Shown: positions 1-5,202 of the stretch, piece by piece
Position numbering within the stretch: the first letter of the stretch is position 1
How the letters are laid out: each line of letters opens with the position of its first letter
Source: Deltaproteobacteria bacterium
GTDB taxonomy: Bacteria > Myxococcota > Myxococcia > Myxococcales > 40CM-4-68-19
Length of the DNA: 5,202 nucleotides
Direction of reading: 5' to 3'
Assembly: GCA_005879505.1 (NCBI GenBank)
Contig: VBKQ01000194.1
Location: 1-5,202 of the forward strand
Notes under the pieces: generated by a model
Told to the model about the DNA's origin: nothing
The model's input: only the letters and a program-made list of their open reading frames with translations
Databases searched by the model: none
Position numbers and translations under genes: made by a program

Positions 1-2540
1 CGGGCCGACTCCCCGCTTGCGATCAGCTCGGTGAGGGCCCGCGCCGCCCAGGGGCGGGCGCCGAGGCGATCGAACGCGGCCAGCGCGGCGCGCAGCTGCC
101 GTCGCGCCTGAACCCGCCGCCGGGCGCGACGGAGGCGCTCGCCGTAGCAGAGCTGCGTGCGGGCGCGCTCGAAGGTGTCCGGCGTGCCGTCGTGGTGGCG
201 GAGCGCCGCTTCGAACTCGGCCTCGAACTCGTCGTCGGCAGCCAGCAGCCCGCGCACTCGGGCGGCACGGGCGAGGGCGAACGGCTGGCCCTTGGCTTCG
301 GCCAGCTGCTGGTAGTCGCGCGCCTCCGTGCGCGCGTCGTCCACGCGGCCGACGCGCAGGTAGGCGTCGACCAGCAACGGCGCCGGCGCGAGGTCGGGAT
401 CCAGGACCTGCATCTCCGCCAGCAGGGCCTGGCAGCCCACAAGATGGACGATCGCCGCTTCCGGCCGGCCGAGGCCGAGGTCGAGCTCGGCCAGGGCCGT
501 GAGCGACCACGCCGTGAAGAAGCTCATGCCGTAGCGCTCGGACAGCGCCCGGCCCTCCGCGGCATGGCTTCGGCACTCCTCGTCGCGGCCCTCGAGCGCG
601 TCCAGCCACGCCAGCCCGGTCAGGATGCAGGCCAACCAGATGAACTGGGTCGTGTCGCGCGCCAGCCGCGCCCCCTCCTCGTAGTAACCGCGCGCCTCGG
701 CCCAGCGCTCGGTGGTGGCCGCGTCCCGCCCGATCATGAAGAGCACCGTCGGCAGCGCCGCGGCAGGGGCGTATTCGCGGGCGCCGCTCAGGGCCTGGCT
801 CAGCAGCTCGCGGCCGGTCTCAGCCTCGCGGAGGAAGTTGCCCGCGATGCCCGCGCAGGCAAACAGAAGCGGGTCCCAACTGGCCACCGAAATCGACCGA
901 AACAGGTCAACGCTCGCACGTAAGTGTCGCGGGCCTTCCGACCCCCGGCCAGCCAGGATGGCGAGCGCGCCGTAGGCGACGTGCACGCAGGCCGCCACAT
1001 CGGCTGGATCATCCGGACGCAGCAGCTTGAGCGCCTGCTCGGTCGCTGGCAGGATCTCCGCCGGGTAGCCCGCGCCGTAGGTGGCGAGGGCGGCGTCGAC
1101 CAGGATGCGGACGGCCTTCAGGCGGTCCGTGCGCTGCACGGCCTGCGCGGTCGCGACCTGCATTCGGAAGCCCTCCCTCACCGCGCCCTGGCGGAGCGCG
1201 ATGTGACCGGCCAGGTCGTCGATGTCGAGCCGCAGGCCGCCACCGGGGTCCAGCCGGCGGGCGGCCTCCAGGAGCTTGATCGCCTGACCGCCGTTGCCTG
1301 CCATCCAGGCGTTCTCGGCCGCCGCCAGCAGACGTGCCATCCGCGCCTCGCCGGGTTCGCTCAGGCGGGCGGCTTCCTCGAAGGCCGCGGCTGCGGATGC
1401 GTGGGCGGCGCGCTCCCGCGCACGCTGGCCGGCAGCCTCCAGGGCCGTGGCCGCGGCGGCATCGCGACCGGTCGCGGCCGCCGCCAGGTGCCAGGCGCGG
1501 CGGTCGGCGTCGTCGGGGTCGGTCGCCACCGCAGCGAGCGCACGGTGGGCCTCGCGCCGGTCCGCGGGGGGCGCCGCGTGGTAGACCGCGGCGCGGGCCA
1601 GGGGATGCACGAACTCCAGCCGACCCCCGCGCTCGACGACCAGGCCGGTGGTCGCCTCGGCCGCGTGCACGTCCGGCGCCTGGAGGCCGAGGACGTCCCC
1701 CGCGCGGTGAATGGCGGCCAGGTCGGCGGATCCCGCGGTCGCCATCAGGAGGAGAGCGCGCCGCGCTCCCTCTGGCAGCCCCACCGCCCGCCGCAGATAC
1801 GCCCGCTCGACGGTGGTGGCGACCGGTAGGGGGCTGCCGGCGGCCGCGTACGCCAGCTTCGCCGCCTCGGCCGCGAGCTCCACCAGCGCCAGCGGGTTGC
1901 CGCCGGCGGTGTCGAGGATGGCGCCGGCGACGTGAGGGTCGACGGTATCGGCGGCCGCACGCTCGAGCAGCGCAGCGGCCGCCGCATGGTCGAGGGGGGA
2001 CAGCCGCAGCTCGGGCAGGCCGGCGTCGATCAGGGTCGAGTCCTCCCCGTCGCGCACAGTTATCAACACCGCGACGGGGTCTGCCAGCAGTCGACGCGCG
2101 GCGAAGGCCAGCGCCTCGGCGGACGCGCGGTCCAGCCACTGCGCATCGTCCACGACCACCAGCACCGGCGCCTGCTCGGCGTAGCCCGAGATCAGCCCCA
2201 GTGTGGCGGCACCCACCAGCAGACGGTCGGTCTCGACGCGCTCGCCGAGGCCGAGGGAGGATCGGAGTGCCGTGGCATGGGTGGCTGGGAGTCGCTCGAG
2301 CAGCGACAGGGTGGGGCGAAGCAGTTCGTCCAGGCCCGAGAAGGGGACGTCCGCCTCGAACTGGACGCCGCGCGCGGCGAGCACTCGCATCTCGACAGCA
2401 CCCTCCACCGCAAAGCGGAGGAGGGAAGTCTTGCCGATCCCGGCCTCGCCGCGGATGACCAGCGCCGCGCTGCGCCCAAGGCGGGCGTCGGCGAGCGCCC
2501 GCTCTACGGCCGCCATCTCCCTGTCGCGACCGAGCAGCAT
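1..2540 (-). CDS. LAL-type LuxR family transcriptional regulator with N-terminal ATPase (3' end outside window)
   Basis: This is a large ATP-binding signal-integrating regulator of the LAL (MalT-like) type, presumed to bind DNA in the cytoplasm. The open frame gives 846 codons and runs off the left edge. Seen: the protein opens MLLGRDREM, the usual start of these ATPases. Walker A is GEAGIGKTS (residues 31-39). Walker B is VLVVVDDAQWLD (126-137). TVRDGED (161-167) sits where a sensor-like Arg is expected, and GGNPLAL is at 213-219. From about residue 350 to the edge the protein is Ala/Arg/Leu-rich and helical, with TPR-like units such as ERWAEARGYYEEGARLARD and GRVDDARTEARDYQQLAEAKG. The last visible residues, LGARPWAARALTELIASGES, are what usually precedes the LuxR helix-turn-helix, so the DNA-binding domain (perhaps 70-80 residues) should lie just beyond. 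The start is firm: an in-frame TAA lies five codons upstream and no other start codon lies between. No frameshift was seen. The inducer is unknown. It is divergent from the methyltransferase gene. Confidence 0.9.
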   Translation of the reverse strand, partial: MLLGRDREMAAVERALADARLGRSAALVIRGEAGIGKTSLLRFAVEGAVEMRVLAARGVQFEADVPFSGLDELLRPTLSLLERLPATHATALRSSLGLGERVETDRLLVGAATLGLISGYAEQAPVLVVVDDAQWLDRASAEALAFAARRLLADPVAVLITVRDGEDSTLIDAGLPELRLSPLDHAAAAALLERAAADTVDPHVAGAILDTAGGNPLALVELAAEAAKLAYAAAGSPLPVATTVERAYLRRAVGLPEGARRALLLMATAGSADLAAIHRAGDVLGLQAPDVHAAEATTGLVVERGGRLEFVHPLARAAVYHAAPPADRREAHRALAAVATDPDDADRRAWHLAAAATGRDAAAATALEAAGQRARERAAHASAAAAFEEAARLSEPGEARMARLLAAAENAWMAGNGGQAIKLLEAARRLDPGGGLRLDIDDLAGHIALRQGAVREGFRMQVATAQAVQRTDRLKAVRILVDAALATYGAGYPAEILPATEQALKLLRPDDPADVAACVHVAYGALAILAGRGSEGPRHLRASVDLFRSISVASWDPLLFACAGIAGNFLREAETGRELLSQALSGAREYAPAAALPTVLFMIGRDAATTERWAEARGYYEEGARLARDTTQFIWLACILTGLAWLDALEGRDEECRSHAAEGRALSERYGMSFFTAWSLTALAELDLGLGRPEAAIVHLVGCQALLAEMQVLDPDLAPAPLLVDAYLRVGRVDDARTEARDYQQLAEAKGQPFALARAARVRGLLAADDEFEAEFEAALRHHDGTPDTFERARTQLCYGERLRRARRRVQARRQLRAALAAFDRLGARPWAARALTELIASGESA

Positions 2541-2552
2541 CCCACCGGGATG
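2538..2552. repeat. Inverted repeat over the regulator start codon
   Basis: CATCCC (2538-2543) and GGGATG (2547-2552) form a perfect 6-bp inverted repeat with a 3-base spacer, ACC. The left arm contains the regulator start codon, read on the minus strand. It could be an operator half-site pair. In RNA it could form a small hairpin hiding the AUG, if the transcript starts far enough upstream to include it. The repeat is plain in the sequence; any function is inferred, and short GC-rich arms can arise by chance. Confidence 0.4.
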
Positions 2553-2575
2553 TTATGGCGTCGGCCGCCCGACAA
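2550..2575 (-). promoter_or_regulatory. Candidate promoter of the LAL regulator, possibly leaderless
   Basis: Read on the minus strand, TAACAT (2555-2550) fits the TAnnnT pattern of actinobacterial -10 boxes. It lies 9 bases before the ATG at 2540, so transcription would begin at or next to the start codon. No normally spaced Shine-Dalgarno is present: GGTGGG directly abuts the ATG. Both points fit a leaderless mRNA, which is common in Actinomycetota. A -35-like TTGTCG (2575-2570) is present, but the 14-base spacing is short of the usual 16-18. This is a pattern match only. Confidence 0.3.
2560..2573. repeat. Short inverted repeat inside the candidate regulator promoter
   Basis: GTCGG (2560-2564) and CCGAC (2569-2573) are perfect 5-bp inverted arms with spacer CCGC. 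The element largely fills the gap between the -35-like and -10-like hexamers of the candidate minus-strand promoter, a common place for an operator. The arms are short and GC-rich, so chance is a real alternative. Confidence 0.3.
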
Positions 2576-2576
2576 C

Positions 2577-2590
2577 CAGGGGGGGCCCTG
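2577..2590. repeat. Short inverted repeat mid-way in the divergent intergenic region
   Basis: CAGGG (2577-2581) and CCCTG (2586-2590) are perfect 5-bp inverted arms around GGGG, inside a run of seven G (2579-2585). It lies upstream of the candidate -10 for the methyltransferase, at about the distance of an activator site. It could be a regulator site or just part of the G/C run. Confidence 0.25.
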
Positions 2591-2613
2591 ATGCGACAGT
2601 CCCGGAGCCCGCT

Positions 2614-2619
2614 TACGTT
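2614..2619 (+). promoter_or_regulatory. Weak -10 candidate for the methyltransferase transcript
   Basis: TACGTT matches TAnnnT. It would place transcription start near 2626, giving a leader of about 25 bases that carries the AAGGAGG ribosome site. No convincing -35 lies 16-19 bases upstream. A missing -35 would fit a promoter that needs an activator such as the divergent LAL protein, but this is inference from a weak motif. Confidence 0.25.
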
Positions 2620-2636
2620 GGCTGAATCTCAACCGC

Positions 2637-2643
2637 AAGGAGG
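2637..2643 (+). promoter_or_regulatory. Strong Shine-Dalgarno site deciding the methyltransferase start
   Basis: AAGGAGG is a near-perfect anti-16S match, 7 bases before the ATG at 2651. It favours that ATG over the in-frame ATG at 2591, which would add 20 residues of low family likeness. Confidence 0.85.
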
Positions 2644-2650
2644 TTCGGAC

Positions 2651-3724
2651 ATGACAGTCGAGGTGCCGGCGATCAACGAGGACAAGCTCAACGCCTTCAT
2701 GGGCCAGGTTGTTGGGGAGCTGGGCGCAACGGTCAACGCGGCACTGATCGTGATCGGCGACCGGCTCGGCCTGTACAAGGCTCTGGCGGGCGCCGGGCCC
2801 GTCAGGCCTGCCGAGCTGGCCGAGCGAACGGGGACCACCGAGCGCTACGTGCGGGAGTGGCTGAACGCCCAGGCGGCCGGCGGCTACGTGGAGTACGACG
2901 CCGGCTCCGGCGAGTACCTGCTGCCGCCCGAGCAGGCCCTGGCGCTCGCCAACGAGGACAGCCCGGCGTTCGTCTGCGGCGCCTTCGAGCTGGCGACGGC
3001 AACGCTCAGGTCGGAGCCCAGCATCGAGGCCGCCTTCAAGAGCGGCGCCGGCTTCGGCTGGCATGAGCACGACTCCGGCGTGCACACCGGCTGCGAGCGA
3101 TTCTTCCGCCCCGGCTACAACGCCAACCTCGTCACCTCCTGGCTGCCCGCCCTCGACGGCGTGGAGGAGAAGCTGAGGGTCGGCGCAACGGTGGCCGACG
3201 TCGGCTGCGGGCTGGGATCGTCCACCCGGCTGATGGCCGAGGCGTACCCGGCCTCCAGCATCACCGGCTTCGACTACCACCGGGAGTCGATCGAGGGGGC
3301 CCGGGAGGAGACCAGGGCGGCCGGGCTGGCCGACCGCGTCGCCTACGAGGTGGCGCCGGCCGCCGCCTTCCCGGGCGCCAACTACGACCTGGTGACCATG
3401 TTCGACTGCCTGCACGACATGGGTGACCCCGTGGGCGCCGCCGGGCACGTCCGGCAGGCGCTGGCGCCGGACGGCACCTGGATGGTGGTCGAGCCGATCG
3501 CCGGGGACCGTGTCGAGCAGAACCTCAACCCGGTCGGTCGGGCTTACTACGCCTTCTCCACCATGCTCTGCACGCCGAGCTCGCTCGCGCAGGAGGTGGG
3601 CCTGGCCTTGGGGGCACAGGCCGGCGAGGCTCGCATCCGCGACGTGGCCACGGCGGCCGGGTTCACTCGCTTCCGCCGGGTCGCGGAGACGCCGTTCAAC
3701 GCGATCTACGAGATCCGCCCGTAG
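2651..3724 (+). CDS. Class I SAM-dependent methyltransferase with N-terminal winged-helix domain (Rv2258c-like)
   Basis: This is a complete 357-residue protein, predicted to transfer a methyl group from S-adenosylmethionine to an unknown small molecule in the cytoplasm. Seen: residues about 25-95 form a winged-helix fold. GDRLGLYKAL is followed by the helix-turn-helix-like segment PAELAERTGTTERYVREWLN, then a wing around GGYVEYDAGSGEYLL. The linker has HEHDSGVHTGCERFFRPGY (138-156), a conserved stretch in this family. The Rossmann methyltransferase core follows: motif I VADVGCGLG (181-189), acidic strand-2 end GFDYH (206-210), motif DLVTMFDCLHDMGDP (246-260) and LAPDGTWMVVEP (271-282). The C-terminus, FNAIYEIRP, is also family-typical. 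In such enzymes the winged helix usually serves dimerisation and lidding of the active site rather than DNA binding. No signal peptide or membrane segment is visible. The fused hydrolase-glycosyltransferase gene follows after 82 bases on the same strand and may be cotranscribed. Family placement is good; the substrate is unknown. Confidence 0.92.
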   Translation: MTVEVPAINEDKLNAFMGQVVGELGATVNAALIVIGDRLGLYKALAGAGPVRPAELAERTGTTERYVREWLNAQAAGGYVEYDAGSGEYLLPPEQALALANEDSPAFVCGAFELATATLRSEPSIEAAFKSGAGFGWHEHDSGVHTGCERFFRPGYNANLVTSWLPALDGVEEKLRVGATVADVGCGLGSSTRLMAEAYPASSITGFDYHRESIEGAREETRAAGLADRVAYEVAPAAAFPGANYDLVTMFDCLHDMGDPVGAAGHVRQALAPDGTWMVVEPIAGDRVEQNLNPVGRAYYAFSTMLCTPSSLAQEVGLALGAQAGEARIRDVATAAGFTRFRRVAETPFNAIYEIRP

Positions 3725-3738
3725 CGCATCACCGGGCC

Positions 3739-3766
3739 GGGGGGATCGGCCGCGCCGGTCGCCCCC
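3739..3766 (+). other. Strong GC hairpin between the methyltransferase and the hydrolase-glycosyltransferase gene
   Basis: The RNA can fold into a stem of 12 pairs: 3739-3743 with 3762-3766, and 3744-3750 with 3754-3760. It has one bulged G (3761), one G-U pair (3746 with 3758) and a CGC triloop. No U-tract follows, so it is not a classical intrinsic terminator. It could be a U-less actinobacterial terminator, a partial attenuator or an mRNA-stabilising end for the methyltransferase message. The pairing is seen directly; the role is inferred. Confidence 0.45.
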
Positions 3767-3794
3767 TGCCCGACCCCACAATGCGTGTCGTCAT

Positions 3795-3798
3795 GGAG
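3795..3798 (+). promoter_or_regulatory. Ribosome binding site deciding the hydrolase-glycosyltransferase start
   Basis: GGAG lies 8 bases before the ATG at 3807. No other in-frame start with a ribosome site is seen between the hairpin and this ATG, and the encoded protein enters the hydrolase fold about 20 residues in, as expected. Confidence 0.65.
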
Positions 3799-3806
3799 AC
3801 AAGCTG

Positions 3807-5202
3807 ATGCGAGCCCGCGAACCCGATCGCCATGGTTTCGTCCCGTGCGACGGTGGACGCAGCTACTGGGAGCTGTTCGGCGCGGGCGACCGGACGGTGT
3901 TCTTCCTCCCCACCTGGTCGATCGTGCAGTCGCGGTTCTGGAAGCTCCAGGTGGCCTACCTCGCGCGCCACTGCCGGGTTCTGACGATGGACGCTCGCGG
4001 CAGCGGCGCGTCCGACCGTCCCACCGATCCCGAGGCGTACGGCGACCGCGCCCTCGCGGCCGACGTCCTGGCGGTGATGGACGCGAGCGGGACTGATCGC
4101 GCGGCGCTGGTCTCACTGTCCTCGGGCGCGCGCACCGCGCTGCTGCTGGCGGCCGAGCATCCCGAGCGGGTCACGGCGGCTGTCTTCATCGGACCCTCGC
4201 TCCCGGTGGCGGCGGGCATTCCCGAGCGGATGGCGGCCATGGAAAGCTTCACCGATCCGCGCCCGGAGTACGAGGGCTGGCAGAAGTACAACGCCAACTA
4301 CTGGCGGCGGGACCTGCGCGACTTCCTGGAGTTCTTCTTCGGTCGCCTGTTTCCCGAGTCGCATTCGACCAAGCAGATCGAGGATTGCGTCGGCTGGGGC
4401 CTGGAGACCACCGCCGAGGTGCTGATCGCGACGCAGCTCGCGCCCGGCCTCGAGGCCGAGGAGAGCCTGCAGCTGGCGGGGCGCGTTCGCTGCCCGGTGC
4501 TCGTCATTCACGGCGAGGCTGACGCCGTCAGCCCTCACCGGCGCGGCGTCGTACTGGCTGAGGCGACGGGCGGGCGCCTGCTGACGATGGCCGGCTCTGG
4601 TCATGCGCCGCACGCACGCGACCCGGTGGCCGTGAACCTGGCGCTCGCTGAGTTCCTGCTGCCGCCTGCCCACCCGGAGTTGCGGCGGCGCGCTGTCGGA
4701 CGTCCCAGGCGGGTGCTCTTCGTCTCCTCGCCCATCGGCCTCGGTCACGCCCGCCGGGATATCGCGATCGCGCGCGAGCTGCGGCGGCGGGTACCTGGCC
4801 TGGAGATCGACTGGCTGGCGCAGGACCCGGTGACCCGGCTGCTGGAGGCGCAGGGGGAGACGATCCATCCCGCCAGCCGCCACCTGGCCAACGAGTCGCG
4901 CCACATCGAGAGCGAGTCCGCGGCCCACCGCCTGCACGTCTTGGAGGCGTGGCGACGGATGGACGAGATCCTGCTGGCCAACTTCATGGTCTTCCTGGAG
5001 GCGAGCCGGCAGGCCGACTACGACCTCTGGATCGGTGACGAGGCGTGGGAGGTGGACTACTTCCTGCACGAGAACCCCGAGCTGAAGAGCGCCGCCTACG
5101 TCTGGATGACCGACTTCGTCGGCTGGCTCCCGATGCCCGAGCGCGGCGAGCGCGACGCGCTCCTGACCGCCGACTACAACGCAGAGATGCTCGAGCATGT
5201 CG
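3807..5202 (+). CDS. Alpha/beta hydrolase fused to a GT-B glycosyltransferase (3' end outside window)
   Basis: One uninterrupted frame of 465 codons runs off the right edge. Residues about 15-290 are a complete alpha/beta hydrolase: VFFLPTWS (31-38) at the oxyanion strand, VLTMDARGSGASDRP (58-72), nucleophile elbow SLSSG (103-107) with likely Ser105, acid Asp239 in GEADAVSP and catalytic His266 in GSGHAP. A cap region lies at about 130-225. Residues 287-300 are a short Pro/Arg-rich linker. From about 301 a second Rossmann domain starts: RRVLFVSSPIGLGHARRD (301-318), whose GLGH loop resembles the MurG/GT28 glycine loop, then IAIARELRRRVPGLEIDWLA. Aromatic and acidic segments follow (LWIGDEAWEVDYFLHENPEL, YVWMTDFVGWLPMP), likely in the acceptor side. 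The nucleotide-sugar-binding C-terminal half is beyond the window. Likely a bifunctional cytoplasmic enzyme; neither substrate nor sugar donor can be told. The elbow has Ser where Gly is usual (SxSxG), and PTW replaces the common HG. No signal peptide or membrane helix is seen. Hydrolase assignment is firm; the glycosyltransferase is probable. Confidence 0.87.
   Translation, partial: MRAREPDRHGFVPCDGGRSYWELFGAGDRTVFFLPTWSIVQSRFWKLQVAYLARHCRVLTMDARGSGASDRPTDPEAYGDRALAADVLAVMDASGTDRAALVSLSSGARTALLLAAEHPERVTAAVFIGPSLPVAAGIPERMAAMESFTDPRPEYEGWQKYNANYWRRDLRDFLEFFFGRLFPESHSTKQIEDCVGWGLETTAEVLIATQLAPGLEAEESLQLAGRVRCPVLVIHGEADAVSPHRRGVVLAEATGGRLLTMAGSGHAPHARDPVAVNLALAEFLLPPAHPELRRRAVGRPRRVLFVSSPIGLGHARRDIAIARELRRRVPGLEIDWLAQDPVTRLLEAQGETIHPASRHLANESRHIESESAAHRLHVLEAWRRMDEILLANFMVFLEASRQADYDLWIGDEAWEVDYFLHENPELKSAAYVWMTDFVGWLPMPERGERDALLTADYNAEMLEHV

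Noticed and set aside
1009..2458. Long open frames on both strands over the regulator (minus 1009-2139, plus 1334-2458, plus 924-1829)
   Set aside because: Their products are Arg/Pro/Ala/Gly-dominated low-complexity sequence, while the minus-strand regulator frame across the same bases carries Walker A, Walker B and repeat motifs without interruption.
2555..2650. Upstream starts for the methyltransferase (in-frame ATG at 2555 or 2591)
   Set aside because: Neither has a ribosome site as good as AAGGAGG before 2651, and the extra residues (such as RQSRSPLTLAESQPQGG) do not look like part of the domain.
3739..3766. A classical Rho-independent terminator
   Set aside because: The stem is strong but is followed by TGCCCGACC with no T-run, so it is recorded as a hairpin of uncertain role.
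2504..3781. A 425-codon minus-strand open frame antisense to the methyltransferase
   Set aside because: It mirrors the GC-rich third positions of the real gene, shows no recognisable domain, and its product is rich in Gly/Arg/Val/His with no family motif. The plus-strand frame has full family motifs and a strong ribosome site.
3781..3807. An 8-codon frame (MRVVMETS) whose stop overlaps the start of the fusion gene (TGATG)
   Set aside because: It looks like a leader peptide with coupled translation, but no ribosome site precedes 3781 and it contains the GGAG site of the next gene, so chance overlap is the simpler reading.
4113..5198. A 361-codon minus-strand open frame antisense to the hydrolase-glycosyltransferase
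   Set aside because: It overlaps a frame with clear hydrolase and Rossmann motifs; its own product has no recognisable domain and looks like a composition artefact.

Overview
This window is very GC-rich, with codon third positions almost all G or C. It holds parts of three protein genes arranged around one divergent intergenic region near 2541-2650. The base composition, a large LuxR-family ATPase regulator (LAL type) and an Rv2258c-like winged-helix methyltransferase suggest a soil-type Actinomycetota (Thermoleophilia or Solirubrobacterales would fit). A high-GC Chloroflexota is possible. No marker gene in the window fixes the taxonomy.

Layout: (1) 2540 down to the left edge, minus strand: a LAL regulator with an N-terminal AAA/STAND-type ATPase and a long helical repeat region. 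Its expected C-terminal LuxR DNA-binding domain lies just outside the window. (2) 2541-2650: a compact divergent control region with three short inverted repeats, a possible leaderless promoter for the regulator, a weak -10 candidate for the rightward genes and a strong Shine-Dalgarno site. (3) 2651-3724, plus strand: a complete class I SAM-dependent methyltransferase with an N-terminal winged-helix domain. (4) 3725-3806: an 82-base spacer with a strong GC hairpin. (5) 3807 to the right edge, plus strand: one open frame encoding a complete alpha/beta hydrolase domain (about residues 1-290) fused to the N-terminal half of a GT-B glycosyltransferase (from about residue 300). The fusion runs off the window.

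How they may work together (inference): the divergent regulator could control the methyltransferase and hydrolase-glycosyltransferase pair. Methyl transfer, acyl or ester hydrolysis and sugar transfer are typical tailoring steps on a lipid or secondary metabolite, so this could be a small regulated tailoring locus. The substrate cannot be read from the sequence. No RNA genes, mobile elements, CRISPR arrays or long repeats were seen. The many long open frames antisense to these genes are composition artefacts.
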